DNA of 64,000 nucleotides, taken from Nonomuraea spiralis. GTDB taxonomy: Bacteria; Actinomycetota; Actinomycetes; Streptosporangiales; Streptosporangiaceae. The notes beneath the pieces are model-generated. The model was given only the letters and a program-made list of their open reading frames with translations, was not told where the DNA came from and did no database searches. Position numbers and translations under genes: made by a program. Below are positions 9,089-18,042 of the stretch, one piece after another; within the stretch, counting starts at the first letter, position 1, and every line of letters starts with the position of its first letter. The stretch is taken from assembly GCF_014648435.1 (NCBI RefSeq), contig NZ_BMRC01000006.1:1-64000 (forward strand), read 5' to 3'.

Positions 9089-9240
9089 CACCACAACACC
9101 CCCGCCGTGATCGCCATCACCGCGCCGAGCCCGCAGATCGCGGCGCCCACCTTGAGGCCCTGCTTGGCCAGCGAGAACACGCCTCCGCCGAGGAACAGCC
9201 CGAGGAACACCATCACGCCGGCGAGAAGGTTGTCGGTCAT
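9085..9240 (-). CDS. 51-residue hydrophobic membrane protein between hisB and hisH
   Basis: The gene starts at ATG 9240 (4-bp overlap with hisB) and stops at 9085 (4-bp overlap with hisH). The product, beginning [20 protein letters not shown], has two transmembrane helices separated by [10 protein letters not shown] and ends in LWW. It has no known domain. The two tight overlaps show that it is a translated member of the operon. A role as a small membrane partner of the pathway is only speculation. Confidence 0.75.
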   Translation of the reverse strand: MTDNLLAGVMVFLGLFLGGGVFSLAKQGLKVGAAICGLGAVMAITAGVLWW

Positions 9241-9830
9241 AGCACGCCCTTGGTGCTCGGCACGCCCGAGGCGCGCGGGTCGAGCTCGGACGCCTCGCGC
9301 AGCGCCCTGGCCAGCGCCTTGAACTGGGCCTCGACGATGTGGTGGGCGTTGCGCCCGTACGGCACGTGCACGTGCAGGCAGATGGCCGCCTGGGCGACCA
9401 GCGACTCCAGGATGTGCCGGGTCATCGTCGTGTCGTAGTCGGGGCCGATCATCGGGGCCATGCCCTCGGGCTCGGTGTGCACGAGGTAGGGCCGCCCGGA
9501 CAGGTCGACCGTGACCTGGGCCAGCGACTCGTCCAGCGGGCACGACGCGCTGCCGAACCGCCGGATGCCCGACTTGTCGCCCAGCGCCTGGCGGAAGGCC
9601 GCGCCCAGCGCCAGCGCGGTGTCCTCGATCGTGTGGTGGGAGTCGATGTGCAGGTCACCCTCGGTCTTGACGGTCAGGTCGAACAGACCGTGCTTGCCGA
9701 GCTGGGCCAGCATGTGGTCGAAGAAGCCCACCCCGGTCGAGACGTCGACCAGGCCGGTGCCGTCGAGGCCGACCTCGACCAGGACCGAGGTCTCCTTCGT
9801 TGCCCGCTCCACGCGCCCTACGCGACTCAC
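9237..9830 (-). CDS. hisB: Imidazoleglycerol-phosphate dehydratase HisB
   Basis: This 197-residue enzyme converts IGP to imidazole acetol phosphate. It is the monofunctional dehydratase, without a phosphatase domain. Diagnostic metal-binding segments are [14 protein letters not shown], the [14 protein letters not shown] motif and [10 protein letters not shown]. Start GTG 9830 overlaps the hisC stop by 4 bp (GTGA). Length matches the family, and the following small membrane ORF overlaps the 3' end. Confidence 0.96.
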   Translation of the reverse strand: MSRVGRVERATKETSVLVEVGLDGTGLVDVSTGVGFFDHMLAQLGKHGLFDLTVKTEGDLHIDSHHTIEDTALALGAAFRQALGDKSGIRRFGSASCPLDESLAQVTVDLSGRPYLVHTEPEGMAPMIGPDYDTTMTRHILESLVAQAAICLHVHVPYGRNAHHIVEAQFKALARALREASELDPRASGVPSTKGVL

Positions 9831-10948
9831 AGAACCTCCTCCATCGCGGCGCGGAAGGCCGCCATCTCCTCGCCGGTGCCGATCGACACACGCAGCCATT
9901 CTGGCGGGCCCACCTCGCGGATGAGCACGCCGTGCGCCAGCAGCCCCTCCCACACCTTCCGCCGGTCGGGGAAACGCCCGAACAGCACGAAGTTGGCGTC
10001 GGAGTCGGCCACGTCGAGCCCCTTGCCGCGCAACCACGCCACCGTCGCGTCGCGCTCGCGGCGCAGCGCGTCGACCGTGCCGAGCAGCTCGTCGCGGTGC
10101 CGCAGCGCCACCAGCGCCGCCGTCTGGGTGAGCGTCGACAGATGGTACGGCAGCCGCACCAGCAGCAGCGCCTGCACCACGGCCGGGTGCGCGGCCAGGT
10201 AGCCGAGCCGGGTGCCCGCCATGGCGAACGCCTTGGACATCGTCCGGGTGACGATCAGCCTGGGGTGGCGCGGCAGCAGCGTGAGCGCCGACGGGGTGCC
10301 CTCGCGGGCGAACTCGGCGTAGGCCTCGTCGACCACGACCACGCCCGGCGCGGCGGCGAGCACGGCCTCGATCGTCGACAACGGCTGCGCGGTGCCCGTC
10401 GGGTTGTTGGGCGAGGCGAGGAAGACGATGTCGGGGCGGTGCTCCTCGATCGCCGCGACGGCCTTGCCCGGGGCGAGCGAGAAGTCGTCCTCGCGGGCGG
10501 CGCCGATCCACTCGGTGCTGGTGCCGGTGGTGATGATCGGGTGCATCGAGTACGACGGCTCGAACCCGATCGCGGTGCGCCCGTGGCCGCCGAACGCCTG
10601 AAGGATCTGCTGGAGCACCTCGTTGGAGCCGTTGGCCGCCCACACCTGCTCGGTGGTCAGCCCGTGGCCGAGGTAGGCGGCCAGACCGGCGCGCAGCTCG
10701 GTGGCGTCCCTGTCGGGGTAGCGGTTGAGCTCGGCCGCGTTCACGCCGACGGCCTCGGCCAGGTCGGCGACCAGCGCGGGCGAGGGCGGGTAGGGGTTCT
10801 CGTTGGTGTTGAGCCGGACCGGCACGTCGATCTGGGGCGCGCCGTAGGGCGAACGGCCCCGCAGGTCGTCGCGGATCGGCAGGTCGTCGAGCGTCACAGC
10901 GGCGGGGCTCACGCCGGGACTCGCAGCGGGATTCACAGCGGGTTTCAC
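9827..10948 (-). CDS. hisC: Histidinol-phosphate aminotransferase HisC
   Basis: This 373-residue fold-type I PLP aminotransferase converts imidazole acetol phosphate and glutamate to histidinol phosphate. It has [15 protein letters not shown] near the N-terminus, [18 protein letters not shown], and the PLP-binding Lys in [15 protein letters not shown]. The frame is open far upstream inside hisD. The GTG at 10948 is chosen because it overlaps the hisD stop by 4 bp. The first 18 residues ([18 protein letters not shown]) are a low-complexity tail before the conserved [12 protein letters not shown]. Confidence 0.95.
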   Translation of the reverse strand: MKPAVNPAASPGVSPAAVTLDDLPIRDDLRGRSPYGAPQIDVPVRLNTNENPYPPSPALVADLAEAVGVNAAELNRYPDRDATELRAGLAAYLGHGLTTEQVWAANGSNEVLQQILQAFGGHGRTAIGFEPSYSMHPIITTGTSTEWIGAAREDDFSLAPGKAVAAIEEHRPDIVFLASPNNPTGTAQPLSTIEAVLAAAPGVVVVDEAYAEFAREGTPSALTLLPRHPRLIVTRTMSKAFAMAGTRLGYLAAHPAVVQALLLVRLPYHLSTLTQTAALVALRHRDELLGTVDALRRERDATVAWLRGKGLDVADSDANFVLFGRFPDRRKVWEGLLAHGVLIREVGPPEWLRVSIGTGEEMAAFRAAMEEVL

Positions 10949-12261
10949 TCTGTCTCCGTGGGGACTCGCCAGTCGAAGCGGGCGCGGACGGCGGCGCCGT
11001 GCGCCGGCAGGTCTTCGGCGTCGGCCAGCACCGAGACGTGGGCGGCCGCCTGGGCCAGCGCCTCGCGGGTGTAGTCGACGACGTGGATGCCGCGCAGGAA
11101 CGACTGCACCGACAGGCCGCTGGAGTGGCAGGCGCAGCCGCCCGTGGGCAGCACGTGGTTGGACCCGGCGAGGTAGTCGCCGAGCGACACCGGCGCGTAC
11201 GTGCCGACGAAGATCGCTCCGGCGTTGCGGATCCGGGCCGCGACCTCGGCCGCGCCGGCGGTGTGGATCTCCAGGTGCTCGGCGGCGTAGGCGTCGACGA
11301 CCTTGATGCCGTCCTCGATCGAGGAGACCAGCACGATGCCCGACTGCCGGCCGCCCAGCGCCTCGGTGATGCGCTCGGAGTGGCGGGTGGCCGAGACCTG
11401 GCCCGGCAGCTCCTTCTCGACCGCCTCGGCCAGCTCGGGGCTGGTGGTGACCAGGACGGCGGCGGCGATCGTGTCGTGCTCGGCCTGGCTGATCAGGTCG
11501 GCGGCGACGTGCACCGGGTCGGCGGTCTCGTCGGCCAGGATGGCGATCTCGGTCGGACCGGCCTCGGAGTCGATGCCGATGCGGCCCTTGAGCAGGCGCT
11601 TGGCGGCGGCGACCCAGATGTTGCCGGGGCCGGTCACCATGGTCGCGGGCGGGCACTCCTCGGTGCCGTAGGCGAACATGGCCACGGCCTGCGCGCCGCC
11701 CACGGAGTAGACCTCGTCGACGCCGAGCAGCGCGCACGCGGCCAGGATGGTCGGGTGGGGCAACCCGCCGAACTCCTTCTGCGCCGGGCTCGTCACCGCC
11801 AGCGACGCGACGCCCGCCTCCTGCGCCGGTACGACGTTCATGACCACGCTGGAGGGGTAGACGGCCCGGCCGCCGGGCACGTAGAGGCCCACGCGGTCGA
11901 CCGGCACCCAGCGCTCGGTCACCGTGCCGCCGGGCACGACCTGCGTGGTGACGTCGGAGCGGCGCTGGTCGCGGTGGACCAGCCGGGCCCGCCTGATCGA
12001 CTCCTCCAGCGCGGCCCTGACCCGGGGGTCGAGCTCGTCGAGCGCCCGCCGGATCTCCGCGGCGGGGACGCGGGCGGAGGCGATCTCGACGCCGTCGAAC
12101 CTGGCGGTCAGCTCCCGTACGGCCGCCGCCCCGCGATGGCGCACGTCGTCGCAGATGGGCCGCACCTTCTCCAGGGCGGCCTCGACGTCGAGCTCGGCGC
12201 GGGGCAGCACGTCGCGCAGGTCCTCCGGAAGGGAACCGCGCATGTCAATACGGGAAATCAC
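10945..12261 (-). CDS. hisD: Histidinol dehydrogenase HisD
   Basis: This 438-residue zinc enzyme oxidises histidinol to histidine in two NAD-dependent steps. Recognisable segments are [54 protein letters not shown], the zinc/catalytic SQAEHDT and AEHLEIHT, and the C-terminal [11 protein letters not shown] with [10 protein letters not shown]. It starts at GTG 12261 and is the first gene of the operon. It is followed by hisC with a 4-bp overlap. A long structured 5' region (12,262-12,653) lies upstream. Confidence 0.97.
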   Translation of the reverse strand: MISRIDMRGSLPEDLRDVLPRAELDVEAALEKVRPICDDVRHRGAAAVRELTARFDGVEIASARVPAAEIRRALDELDPRVRAALEESIRRARLVHRDQRRSDVTTQVVPGGTVTERWVPVDRVGLYVPGGRAVYPSSVVMNVVPAQEAGVASLAVTSPAQKEFGGLPHPTILAACALLGVDEVYSVGGAQAVAMFAYGTEECPPATMVTGPGNIWVAAAKRLLKGRIGIDSEAGPTEIAILADETADPVHVAADLISQAEHDTIAAAVLVTTSPELAEAVEKELPGQVSATRHSERITEALGGRQSGIVLVSSIEDGIKVVDAYAAEHLEIHTAGAAEVAARIRNAGAIFVGTYAPVSLGDYLAGSNHVLPTGGCACHSSGLSVQSFLRGIHVVDYTREALAQAAAHVSVLADAEDLPAHGAAVRARFDWRVPTETE

Positions 12262-12653
12262 CCTGACAGTCTACGGAGTCCGGACCGCGGATCCGGTTCT
12301 GTCCACCATGCGGGACACACCTACAGGCCCCGCACGGGACGGGGCCCAAGAACGTTAGCGGGCGGCCGCGAGCACGGCGTTCGCCGACACCGCCTCGCGG
12401 CCGCCCGAGCCCCGGACCGGGCCAAGCCGGGGCAGGACGCCGTGGCCGCCACGGGGGCGCGGCCACAGCAGGGGAATGGCTTGTGGCCCCCTTCTGCCCT
12501 GCCCGGCAGGTGTCTAACACCTTGAGGCAAGAAAAACTCTGGGCGAGTTCAAATTAACCTTGCCCTGGTTTGCCCTGCTCGGCGCGGCAGCGGCCACCCC
12601 CTCACGCCTTTCGTATTATCTGTCCATTATGTCCGTTCGCCTACCCTGGCGGC
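12262..12653. promoter_or_regulatory. Structured divergent intergenic region between hisD and a 64-aa gene
   Basis: There is no convincing gene in these 392 bp, which must contain promoters for hisD (minus) and for the gene at 12,654 (plus). It is full of symmetric elements. One is a large hairpin at about 12,358-12,406 (13-bp GC arms GGGCGGCCGCGAG with a nested CGGCG/CGCCG). Another is a GGCCACA/TGTGGCC hairpin at about 12,461-12,488. GGGGCC-type stems lie near 12,327-12,346. TATTAT at 12,614-12,619 is a good plus-strand -10. A 10-bp-spaced direct repeat of TTGCCCTG (12,560 and 12,570) lies between. On the minus strand the stems would form a long leader ahead of hisD. I see no His-codon-rich leader peptide. 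Confidence 0.5.
12508..12522. promoter_or_regulatory. Perfect inverted repeat, candidate operator
   Basis: AGGTGT-CTA-ACACCT is a perfect 6-bp inverted repeat with a 3-bp spacer, in the AT-richer part of the hisD divergent region. Size and symmetry suit a dimeric repressor. Its sequence is not one I can assign to a named regulator. Confidence 0.35.
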
Positions 12654-12848
12654 ATGGGACAGTGGCGAGGCCCGGGCGGCATCCTGGTGGAGGCGATCAT
12701 CCTCGACGATCGTCCGCTGCTGCGCGTCTCACACCGCGTCAACGGCCGCAGGTACCTGCGCGGCTACTGCACGACCGTCTCCGAACTGGGCGAACACGGC
12801 GTAGATCTCGCTGAACTGGTAGAAGACACGCCACTTGACCATTTGTAG
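12654..12848 (+). CDS. Small conserved-looking protein of unknown function (64 aa)
   Basis: ATG 12,654 opens a 64-residue product: MGQWRGPGGILVEAIILDDR, then a basic patch (HRVNGRRYLRGYC) and an acidic C-terminus (ELGEHGVDLAELVED). There is no signal peptide or membrane helix. The mix of beta-strand-like and basic segments suggests a small compact domain, possibly nucleic-acid binding. A TATTAT -10 lies 35 bp upstream. I cannot name a family. Good codon usage and a clear stop before the ligase gene support it as real. Confidence 0.6.
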   Translation: MGQWRGPGGILVEAIILDDRPLLRVSHRVNGRRYLRGYCTTVSELGEHGVDLAELVEDTPLDHL

Positions 12849-12896
12849 ACCCCGGCCCGCCACTGTCGATCAGAGGCCCGGGGTACGGCATGGTCC

Positions 12897-13919
12897 ATGG
12901 TGCGGCTGCCGGCCTACGCGCCGATGCTGGCCCAGCTGGGCACCCTGACCTCCGTCCAGGGCGCCGGCTGGGCCGTGGAGATGAAGTGGGACGGCGTCCG
13001 CGCCCTCGCCTACGTCGAAGGCGGGTCGGTGCGCCTGATGTCCCGCAACAACAAGGACATCACCGCCGCCTACCCCGAACTGCAGCTCATGGCCGGTTCG
13101 ACGGGCAGGCGGGCGGCCGTGATCGACGGCGAGATCGTCGCCTTCGACGAGACCGGACGGCCCAGCTTCGCCGCGCTGCAACCCCGGATGCACCAGCGCA
13201 ACCCCGCCGCCGTGGCCGAGCTGACCCGGGTCGTGCCGGTGACGTTCATGGCCTTCGACATCCTGCACCTCGACGACGACAGCGTGATCGGCCGCCCCTA
13301 CAACGAACGCCGCGAGCTGCTGGAGAACACCCTGCGGCCCGGCTTCCGCTGGGAGGTGCCGGTCTGGTTCGCCGACCACGCCGACCGCGCCTTCGACTCC
13401 TCCCGCCAACTCGGGCTCGAAGGGATCGTGTGCAAGCGGCTCGGGTCCCCGTACCGGCCGGGGCGGCGCAGCGGCGAATGGACCAAGATCAAGAACGTCA
13501 GCGCCGCCGAGGTCGTGATCGGCGGCTGGCAACCCGGCGGCGGACGGCGGACCGGCATGATCGGCTCGCTGCTGCTCGGCGCCTACGACCGGCACGGCCG
13601 CCTGCTCTACGTCGGGCACGTCGGCACCGGCTTCACCCAGCAGATGCTGCGCGACCTCCACGACCTCCTCGCCCCTCTGGAACGCCCCGGCCCGCCCTTC
13701 GACGAACCCGTGCCGCGCGAGCACTCCCGCCACGCCCACTGGGTCGAGCCCCGGGTGGTCGGCGAGGTCCAGTACGCCGAGGTGACCGGCGACAACCGCC
13801 TGCGCCACCCCTCCTGGCGCGGCCTGCGCCCCGACCGCGAACCGCACGACGTCGGCACCGCCGAGTTCCTGCCCCCCGGAAGCCCCGGAGACGCCGCCGG
13901 GGACGCCGCCGCCGGCTGA
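12897..13919 (+). CDS. Stand-alone ATP-dependent DNA ligase (LigC-like)
   Basis: This 340-residue ligase has the covalent nucleotidyltransferase motifs in order. Motif I is KWDGVR (adenylated Lys30), followed by the SRNNKDIT region, FMAFDIL (motif IIIa), LEGIVCKRL (IV) and WTKIKN (V). An OB-fold follows, with HPSWRGLRPD (VI-like) near the C-terminus. It lacks the polymerase and nuclease domains of LigD, so it matches the LigC/LigB-type accessory ligases of actinobacteria. These act in end-joining or repair alongside the essential NAD-dependent LigA (family knowledge). The start at ATG 12,897 follows 48 bp after the 64-aa gene, so co-transcription is possible. Confidence 0.88.
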   Translation: MVRLPAYAPMLAQLGTLTSVQGAGWAVEMKWDGVRALAYVEGGSVRLMSRNNKDITAAYPELQLMAGSTGRRAAVIDGEIVAFDETGRPSFAALQPRMHQRNPAAVAELTRVVPVTFMAFDILHLDDDSVIGRPYNERRELLENTLRPGFRWEVPVWFADHADRAFDSSRQLGLEGIVCKRLGSPYRPGRRSGEWTKIKNVSAAEVVIGGWQPGGGRRTGMIGSLLLGAYDRHGRLLYVGHVGTGFTQQMLRDLHDLLAPLERPGPPFDEPVPREHSRHAHWVEPRVVGEVQYAEVTGDNRLRHPSWRGLRPDREPHDVGTAEFLPPGSPGDAAGDAAAG

Positions 13920-13940
13920 CCTCCTGACCGAAGGCGCCCG

Positions 13941-14029
13941 CCCTCACCCACGGCGACCGCCCTCACCCACGGCGACCGCCCTCACCCATGGCGACCGCCC
14001 TCGCCCGCCCCCCATCGAAGGCGGTCGCG
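13941..14029. repeat. Three 19-bp tandem repeats plus inverted repeat downstream of the ligase
   Basis: The unit CCCTCACCCACGGCGACCG occurs three times head to tail (13,941-13,959; 13,960-13,978; 13,979-13,997, the last with one change). A fourth partial copy follows. GCGACCGCC near 13,991-13,999 is the complement of GGCGGTCGC at 14,021-14,029, so the last repeat can fold into a hairpin with a 21-nt loop. The array lies in the 190-bp gap before the protease gene and may serve as the ligase terminator. Confidence 0.7.
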
Positions 14030-14111
14030 ACACGTCCCGCTTCGGCACTCTAAGCGATCAATTCGTGACTTACAGTGATCGGAATCGCTTGCGACCGTTC
14101 AAGGGGACATC

Positions 14112-15599
14112 GTGTCGAAGACTCTGGTCACCACGCCGGCCGCGCTGGCCGCCCTCTCGCTCGCCACCGCTCTCGCCACCGCTCTCGCCACCGCTCCCGC
14201 CGCCGCCGAACCGCCGCCCCTCAAGGCCCACGCCCGGCCCCCCGGCCAGAACGCCGGCGCCGCGTCCTCACCGCTCATGCGCCCCGGCCGCTCCGCCCGC
14301 TACTGGACACCCGGCAAACAGGCCAAGGCCAAGGCCGTCGACCTGCCCCTCAGCGCAACCGGGGGCGGGGCCGCCGGCGGGGCCGCCGAACGGCGCAGCG
14401 TACCGGGCGCCAAACGGCTCACCCCCGAAGGCGACGCCAACGGCTACGCGCGGGTACGCCGGCCGTACACCGCCGACGACAGCAGCCGCGTCACCGGACG
14501 GCTGTTCTTCGTCAACGGCTCCGGCCGCGACGACTCCTGCACCGCCTCCGTCGTCCGCTCGGCCAGCCGGCTCCTCGTGATCACCGCCGCCCACTGCGTC
14601 TACAGCAGTCCCGACGGCTCCGGGGAGGGCCGCTGGCACACCCACTTCGCCTTCGTCCCCGCCTACGACGGCCGCGCCGACACCGCGCGGCAGCGCGAAC
14701 CGTACGGCAGGTGGGGCGGGCGGCGCGCCTGGAAGCCCGACGCCTACACCGGGCGGACCGGCGGCGACTGGAACTCCGTCTACGACGTCGCACTCGTCGA
14801 GGTCGGCGGCCGGAACCGGACGCTCCAGGACACCGTCGGCGCCTTCACCCCGCTGCGCAACGAGGGCGGCCGCTTCACCATCTCGACCGCCGGCTACCCC
14901 GGCGTGCTCGGCCGCCGCCCCTACGACGGCCGCGACCAGCTGTGGTGCCTGGGACGTACCCAGCAGGCCCGCGAGGAGGACGCCGAGGCCGACATGCTCG
15001 CCGCCCGCCTGGCCGGGACGGACGCGCGTACCGGGCGGATGGAGACGTACAACTGCCATCTGGCCAAGGGCCACAGCGGCGGGCCGTGGGTCGTGCGCGG
15101 CAGCAGCGACCTGGTCGGTGTGTTGTCCTCCGGCAAGGAGGACGGCGAGCCCGACGGCAACTCCGTCGCCACCGCACTCAACCTGGAGGGCTACGGCGCG
15201 ATCGTGCACGAGGCCGACCCCCAGGGCGTCTACGACTCCCTGTCCCTCGACGCGACCGGCCCCGACGGGCCCGTACGCCGCGGCGGCACCGCCACCGTGA
15301 CCGCGACCGTCACCATGCACGGGCTCATGGCCGCCGCCCAGGTGCCCGTCACCGTCACGCTCCCGCCCGGCGCCTCCCTGACCTCCGTCAACGGCGCCTC
15401 CTGCCGCCGCGGCGACCGGCGGGCCGAGTGCACGATCGACGTCATCCACCCCGGCCGGCCGGTACGCCTCACCGCCAAGCTCGCCGTCGGCCGCGACGCC
15501 GGCGCCGCCCTGCCGGTCACCATGCACGTCACCTCCACCCGCCTGGACCCCGCCCAGCGCGACAACTCCGCCGTCGTCCGCCTGCGCACCGCCGGTTAG
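14112..15599 (+). CDS. Secreted trypsin-like serine protease with C-terminal beta-sandwich domain
   Basis: This 495-residue exported protein starts at GTG 14,112 behind an AAGGGGA site. Residues 1-33 form an Ala/Leu-rich signal peptide with repeats of LATA. The catalytic triad is His in ITAAHCVY, Asp in YDVALVEVG and Ser in AKGHSGGPWVV (chymotrypsin clan, glutamyl-endopeptidase-like arrangement). A long basic, low-complexity propeptide-like stretch precedes the catalytic domain. From about residue 385 onwards a repeat-containing beta domain (TATVTATVTMHG, VTLPPGASLTSVNG) resembles DUF11/CARDB-type adhesion domains. Its stop overlaps the convergent MFS gene by 4 bp. The substrate is unknown; a role in extracellular protein degradation is likely. 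Confidence 0.85.
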   Translation: MSKTLVTTPAALAALSLATALATALATAPAAAEPPPLKAHARPPGQNAGAASSPLMRPGRSARYWTPGKQAKAKAVDLPLSATGGGAAGGAAERRSVPGAKRLTPEGDANGYARVRRPYTADDSSRVTGRLFFVNGSGRDDSCTASVVRSASRLLVITAAHCVYSSPDGSGEGRWHTHFAFVPAYDGRADTARQREPYGRWGGRRAWKPDAYTGRTGGDWNSVYDVALVEVGGRNRTLQDTVGAFTPLRNEGGRFTISTAGYPGVLGRRPYDGRDQLWCLGRTQQAREEDAEADMLAARLAGTDARTGRMETYNCHLAKGHSGGPWVVRGSSDLVGVLSSGKEDGEPDGNSVATALNLEGYGAIVHEADPQGVYDSLSLDATGPDGPVRRGGTATVTATVTMHGLMAAAQVPVTVTLPPGASLTSVNGASCRRGDRRAECTIDVIHPGRPVRLTAKLAVGRDAGAALPVTMHVTSTRLDPAQRDNSAVVRLRTAG

Positions 15600-16717
15600 G
15601 CGGGCTCCGGCGCCGGTTCCCGCAGCGTGCGCGCCAGCAGCCAGGCCAGCACCGGGAAGGCGATCAGGCAGGCCAGCGCCGTCCGCAGCGTGGTGGCCTC
15701 GGCCATCGCGCCCACCAGCGGGCTGGTCAGGCCGCCGACGCTCACCGCCAGCCCCAGGGTGACGCCGCCGGCCGTGCCCACGCGGTTCGGCAGGAAGTCC
15801 TGGCCCAGGGTCACATGCAGCGAGAACGGGACGTACAGGGCGACGGAGGAGGCCGCGACGAAGACGTAGACCAGCGGGCCCGGCGCCAGCACCACCCCGG
15901 CCACCGCGGGGACGGCCGCCGCGTAGGCCACGCGCATCGCCGGCACCCGTCCCCACCGCACCGCCAGCCGGCCGCCCAGCACCGTGCCCGCCGCGCCGCC
16001 CGCGAACAACACGAACAGCGCCACCGCGCCCGCCGCGCCACCGCCGACGTACAGGGCCACGAACGCGCTCAGGCCGACGTACACCACCGAGCGGAAGACG
16101 ATCACCAGCGTCAGCCGGGCGAACCCCGGCCAGTCGTCACGGCCGCCGGCCCGCACGACCGCCCGCGACCCGCCACGCGCGCCGGTCAGCGCGCGCACCG
16201 CCGGCAGCGTCAGCGCCGCTCCCAGCACCGCCGGCGCCGCCAGCAGCGGCGAGGCCCCGAGCCCCCACACCGACAGCAGCGGCGTCACCAGTACGGGCGC
16301 CGAGGCGAACCCGAGCGTCCCGCCCAGGGAGAACCAGCTCATCGGCACGTGGCCGCCCTCGCTCGCGATCCTGGCCAGCCGCGCCGACTCCGGATGGTAG
16401 GCGGCCACCCCCAGCCCCGACAGCGCCGCCGCCAGCCACGTCAGCGCGTACGAGCCCGTCACCCCCGCGAGGGCCACCCCCGTCCCGGCCACCACCGTGG
16501 CCAGCGGGATCAGCCACGGCATCCGCCACCGGTCGGTCAGCACCCCGAAGAGCGGCTGCACGACCGACGACGACAACGTGGCCGCCAGCACGATCCCCGA
16601 CACCGCCACATAGCCGTACCCCCGCCCGGCCACCAGGAACGGCACCAGCGCCGGCACCGCCCCCTGATAGAAGTCCACGCACGCGTGCCCCGCCGCCAGC
16701 GACCAGATCCTGTTCAC
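15596..16717 (-). CDS. MFS efflux transporter, Fsr (fosmidomycin resistance)-like
   Basis: This 373-residue protein has about 11-12 hydrophobic helices. Its start, SLAAGHACVDFYQGAVPALV, strongly recalls the fosmidomycin-resistance (Fsr) branch of MFS drug/H+ antiporters, as does VAAYHPESARLAR in the central loop. Start GTG 16,717 is followed directly by the conserved first helix; the frame continues upstream only as an antisense shadow. It is divergent from an AraC-type regulator 54 bp away, which probably controls it. The actual substrate is not known. Confidence 0.82.
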   Translation of the reverse strand: MNRIWSLAAGHACVDFYQGAVPALVPFLVAGRGYGYVAVSGIVLAATLSSSVVQPLFGVLTDRWRMPWLIPLATVVAGTGVALAGVTGSYALTWLAAALSGLGVAAYHPESARLARIASEGGHVPMSWFSLGGTLGFASAPVLVTPLLSVWGLGASPLLAAPAVLGAALTLPAVRALTGARGGSRAVVRAGGRDDWPGFARLTLVIVFRSVVYVGLSAFVALYVGGGAAGAVALFVLFAGGAAGTVLGGRLAVRWGRVPAMRVAYAAAVPAVAGVVLAPGPLVYVFVAASSVALYVPFSLHVTLGQDFLPNRVGTAGGVTLGLAVSVGGLTSPLVGAMAEATTLRTALACLIAFPVLAWLLARTLREPAPEPA

Positions 16718-16771
16718 GCTCCCGATGATTTCCCGGCGGAATCTGGCCTGCTTCCGATAAAATGCCAATCT

Positions 16772-17509
16772 ATGCCGAACATCCGCCACACCCCGGTGGC
16801 GCCGACCGGCCGCCGCCCCCTGGCGCCCGGCACGGGCATCGACGCCCACCGGCACGACACGCACCAGATCGCGTACGCCCGCGCCGGCATGCTCTCCGTC
16901 ACCACCGAAGCGGGCACCTGGGTCGCCCCCGCCAACCGCGCGATCTGGGTGCCCGCCGGCACCGTGCACGAACACCGCGCCCACGGCAGCACCGACCTGC
17001 GCCTGATCGGCCTCACCGGCAACCCGCTCGGCCTCGACCGGCCCGCCGTGCTCGCCGTCGGCCCGCTGCTGCGCGAGCTCATCATCGCCTGCACCGACGA
17101 CGACGCCCCCACCGGCGACGAGCGCGCACGGCTGCTCGCCGTGCTGCTCGACCGGCTCAGGCGGGCCCCCGAGCAGCCCTTCCACGTGCCCACCGCCAGG
17201 GACGCGCGGCTGGCCGCCGTCTGCGCGATCCTGCACGACGAGCCCGCCGACGGGCGTACGCTGGCCCAGCTCGCCGTCCGGGCCGGCACCAGCGAGCGCA
17301 CGCTCGCCCGGTTGTGCCGCCGTGAGCTCGGCATGAGCTTCCCCCAGTGGCGCACCCAGCTCCGCCTGCACCACGCCCTGCTGCTGCTCGCCGACGGCCT
17401 GCCGGTGACCGTGGTGGCCCATCGCTGCGGCTGGGCCTCGGCGAGCGCGTTCATCGACGTGTTCCGGCGCGCGCTGGGGTACACCCCGGGCCGCGCCTTT
17501 ACATTGTAG
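16772..17509 (+). CDS. AraC-family transcriptional regulator, divergent from the MFS gene
   Basis: This 245-residue protein has an N-terminal cupin sensor (HRHDTHQIAYARAGML, WVPAGTVHEHRAHG) and a C-terminal pair of helix-turn-helix motifs. These are RTLAQLAVRAGTSERTLAR and VVAHRCGWASASAFIDVFRR, ending GYTPGRAFTL. The cupin-plus-AraC layout is that of small-molecule-responsive regulators. ATG 16,772 lies in an AT-rich 54-bp intergenic region (AAAATGCCAATCT) shared with the efflux gene, so mutual control is the natural inference. The ligand is unknown. Confidence 0.88.
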   Translation: MPNIRHTPVAPTGRRPLAPGTGIDAHRHDTHQIAYARAGMLSVTTEAGTWVAPANRAIWVPAGTVHEHRAHGSTDLRLIGLTGNPLGLDRPAVLAVGPLLRELIIACTDDDAPTGDERARLLAVLLDRLRRAPEQPFHVPTARDARLAAVCAILHDEPADGRTLAQLAVRAGTSERTLARLCRRELGMSFPQWRTQLRLHHALLLLADGLPVTVVAHRCGWASASAFIDVFRRALGYTPGRAFTL

Positions 17510-17528
17510 ATTCGCTACACTCGGGAAC

Positions 17529-18026
17529 GTGAGCAAAACCAAGGGCAAGGGCGGCGGCACTCCGGCCACCATGGCGCTGACCAAGGCCAAGGCCGACTTC
17601 ACGCTCCACCCGTACGAGCACGACGCGAGCGCCCAGGCCTACGGCGAGGAGGCGGCCGACGCGCTGGGCGTGCCGTACGAGAGGATCTTCAAGACGCTGG
17701 TGGCCGAGGTCGAGAGCGGCCTCGCGGTGGCGGTCGTGCCCGTGTCGGGCAAGCTCGACCTCAAGGCCCTGGCCTCGGCGCTGGGCGGCAAGCGGGCCGC
17801 CATGGCCGATGCCGCCAAGGTCGAACGCGTGACCGGCTACGTGGTGGGCGGCATCAGCCCGCTCGGCCAGCGCAAGCAGCTTCCGACCGTGGTCGACTCC
17901 TCCGCGCTCGACTTCGAGACGATCTACTTCTCGGCCGGCCGGCGCGGGCTCCAGATCGAGACCGCCCCCGACAACCTGATCACCCTCACCCGCGCGGTCA
18001 CCGCGCCCATCGGCAAGGCGGGCTGA
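17529..18026 (+). CDS. ybaK: Cys-tRNA(Pro)/aminoacyl-tRNA deacylase, YbaK/EbsC type
   Basis: This 165-residue protein of the YbaK/ProX superfamily hydrolyses mischarged Cys-tRNA(Pro) in characterised relatives. Motifs seen are AYGEEAADALGVPYERIFKTLV, VPVSGKLDLKALA, GYVVGGISPLGQRKQLPTVV and FSAGRRGLQIETAP, all in the normal order and at normal spacing. It starts at GTG 17,529. Its stop is 16 bp from the convergent stop of the penicillin-binding-protein gene. A promoter may overlap the AraC gene end (TAGATTCGCTACACT, 17,508-17,522). Confidence 0.9.
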   Translation: MSKTKGKGGGTPATMALTKAKADFTLHPYEHDASAQAYGEEAADALGVPYERIFKTLVAEVESGLAVAVVPVSGKLDLKALASALGGKRAAMADAAKVERVTGYVVGGISPLGQRKQLPTVVDSSALDFETIYFSAGRRGLQIETAPDNLITLTRAVTAPIGKAG

Positions 18027-18042
18027 GCCCCCCGCCGGCCGC

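Noticed and set aside
12300..12540. Possible RNase P RNA, tmRNA, SRP RNA or cobalamin riboswitch upstream of hisD
   Set aside because: The conserved cores (GAGGAAAGUCC, tag-peptide/CCA end, the SRP loop, GCCACUG/B12 box) are not present on either strand.
14075..17509. A 1,144-codon plus-strand frame ending with the AraC regulator
   Set aside because: Only the last 245 codons have domain content; the rest is a shadow of the protease and MFS genes.
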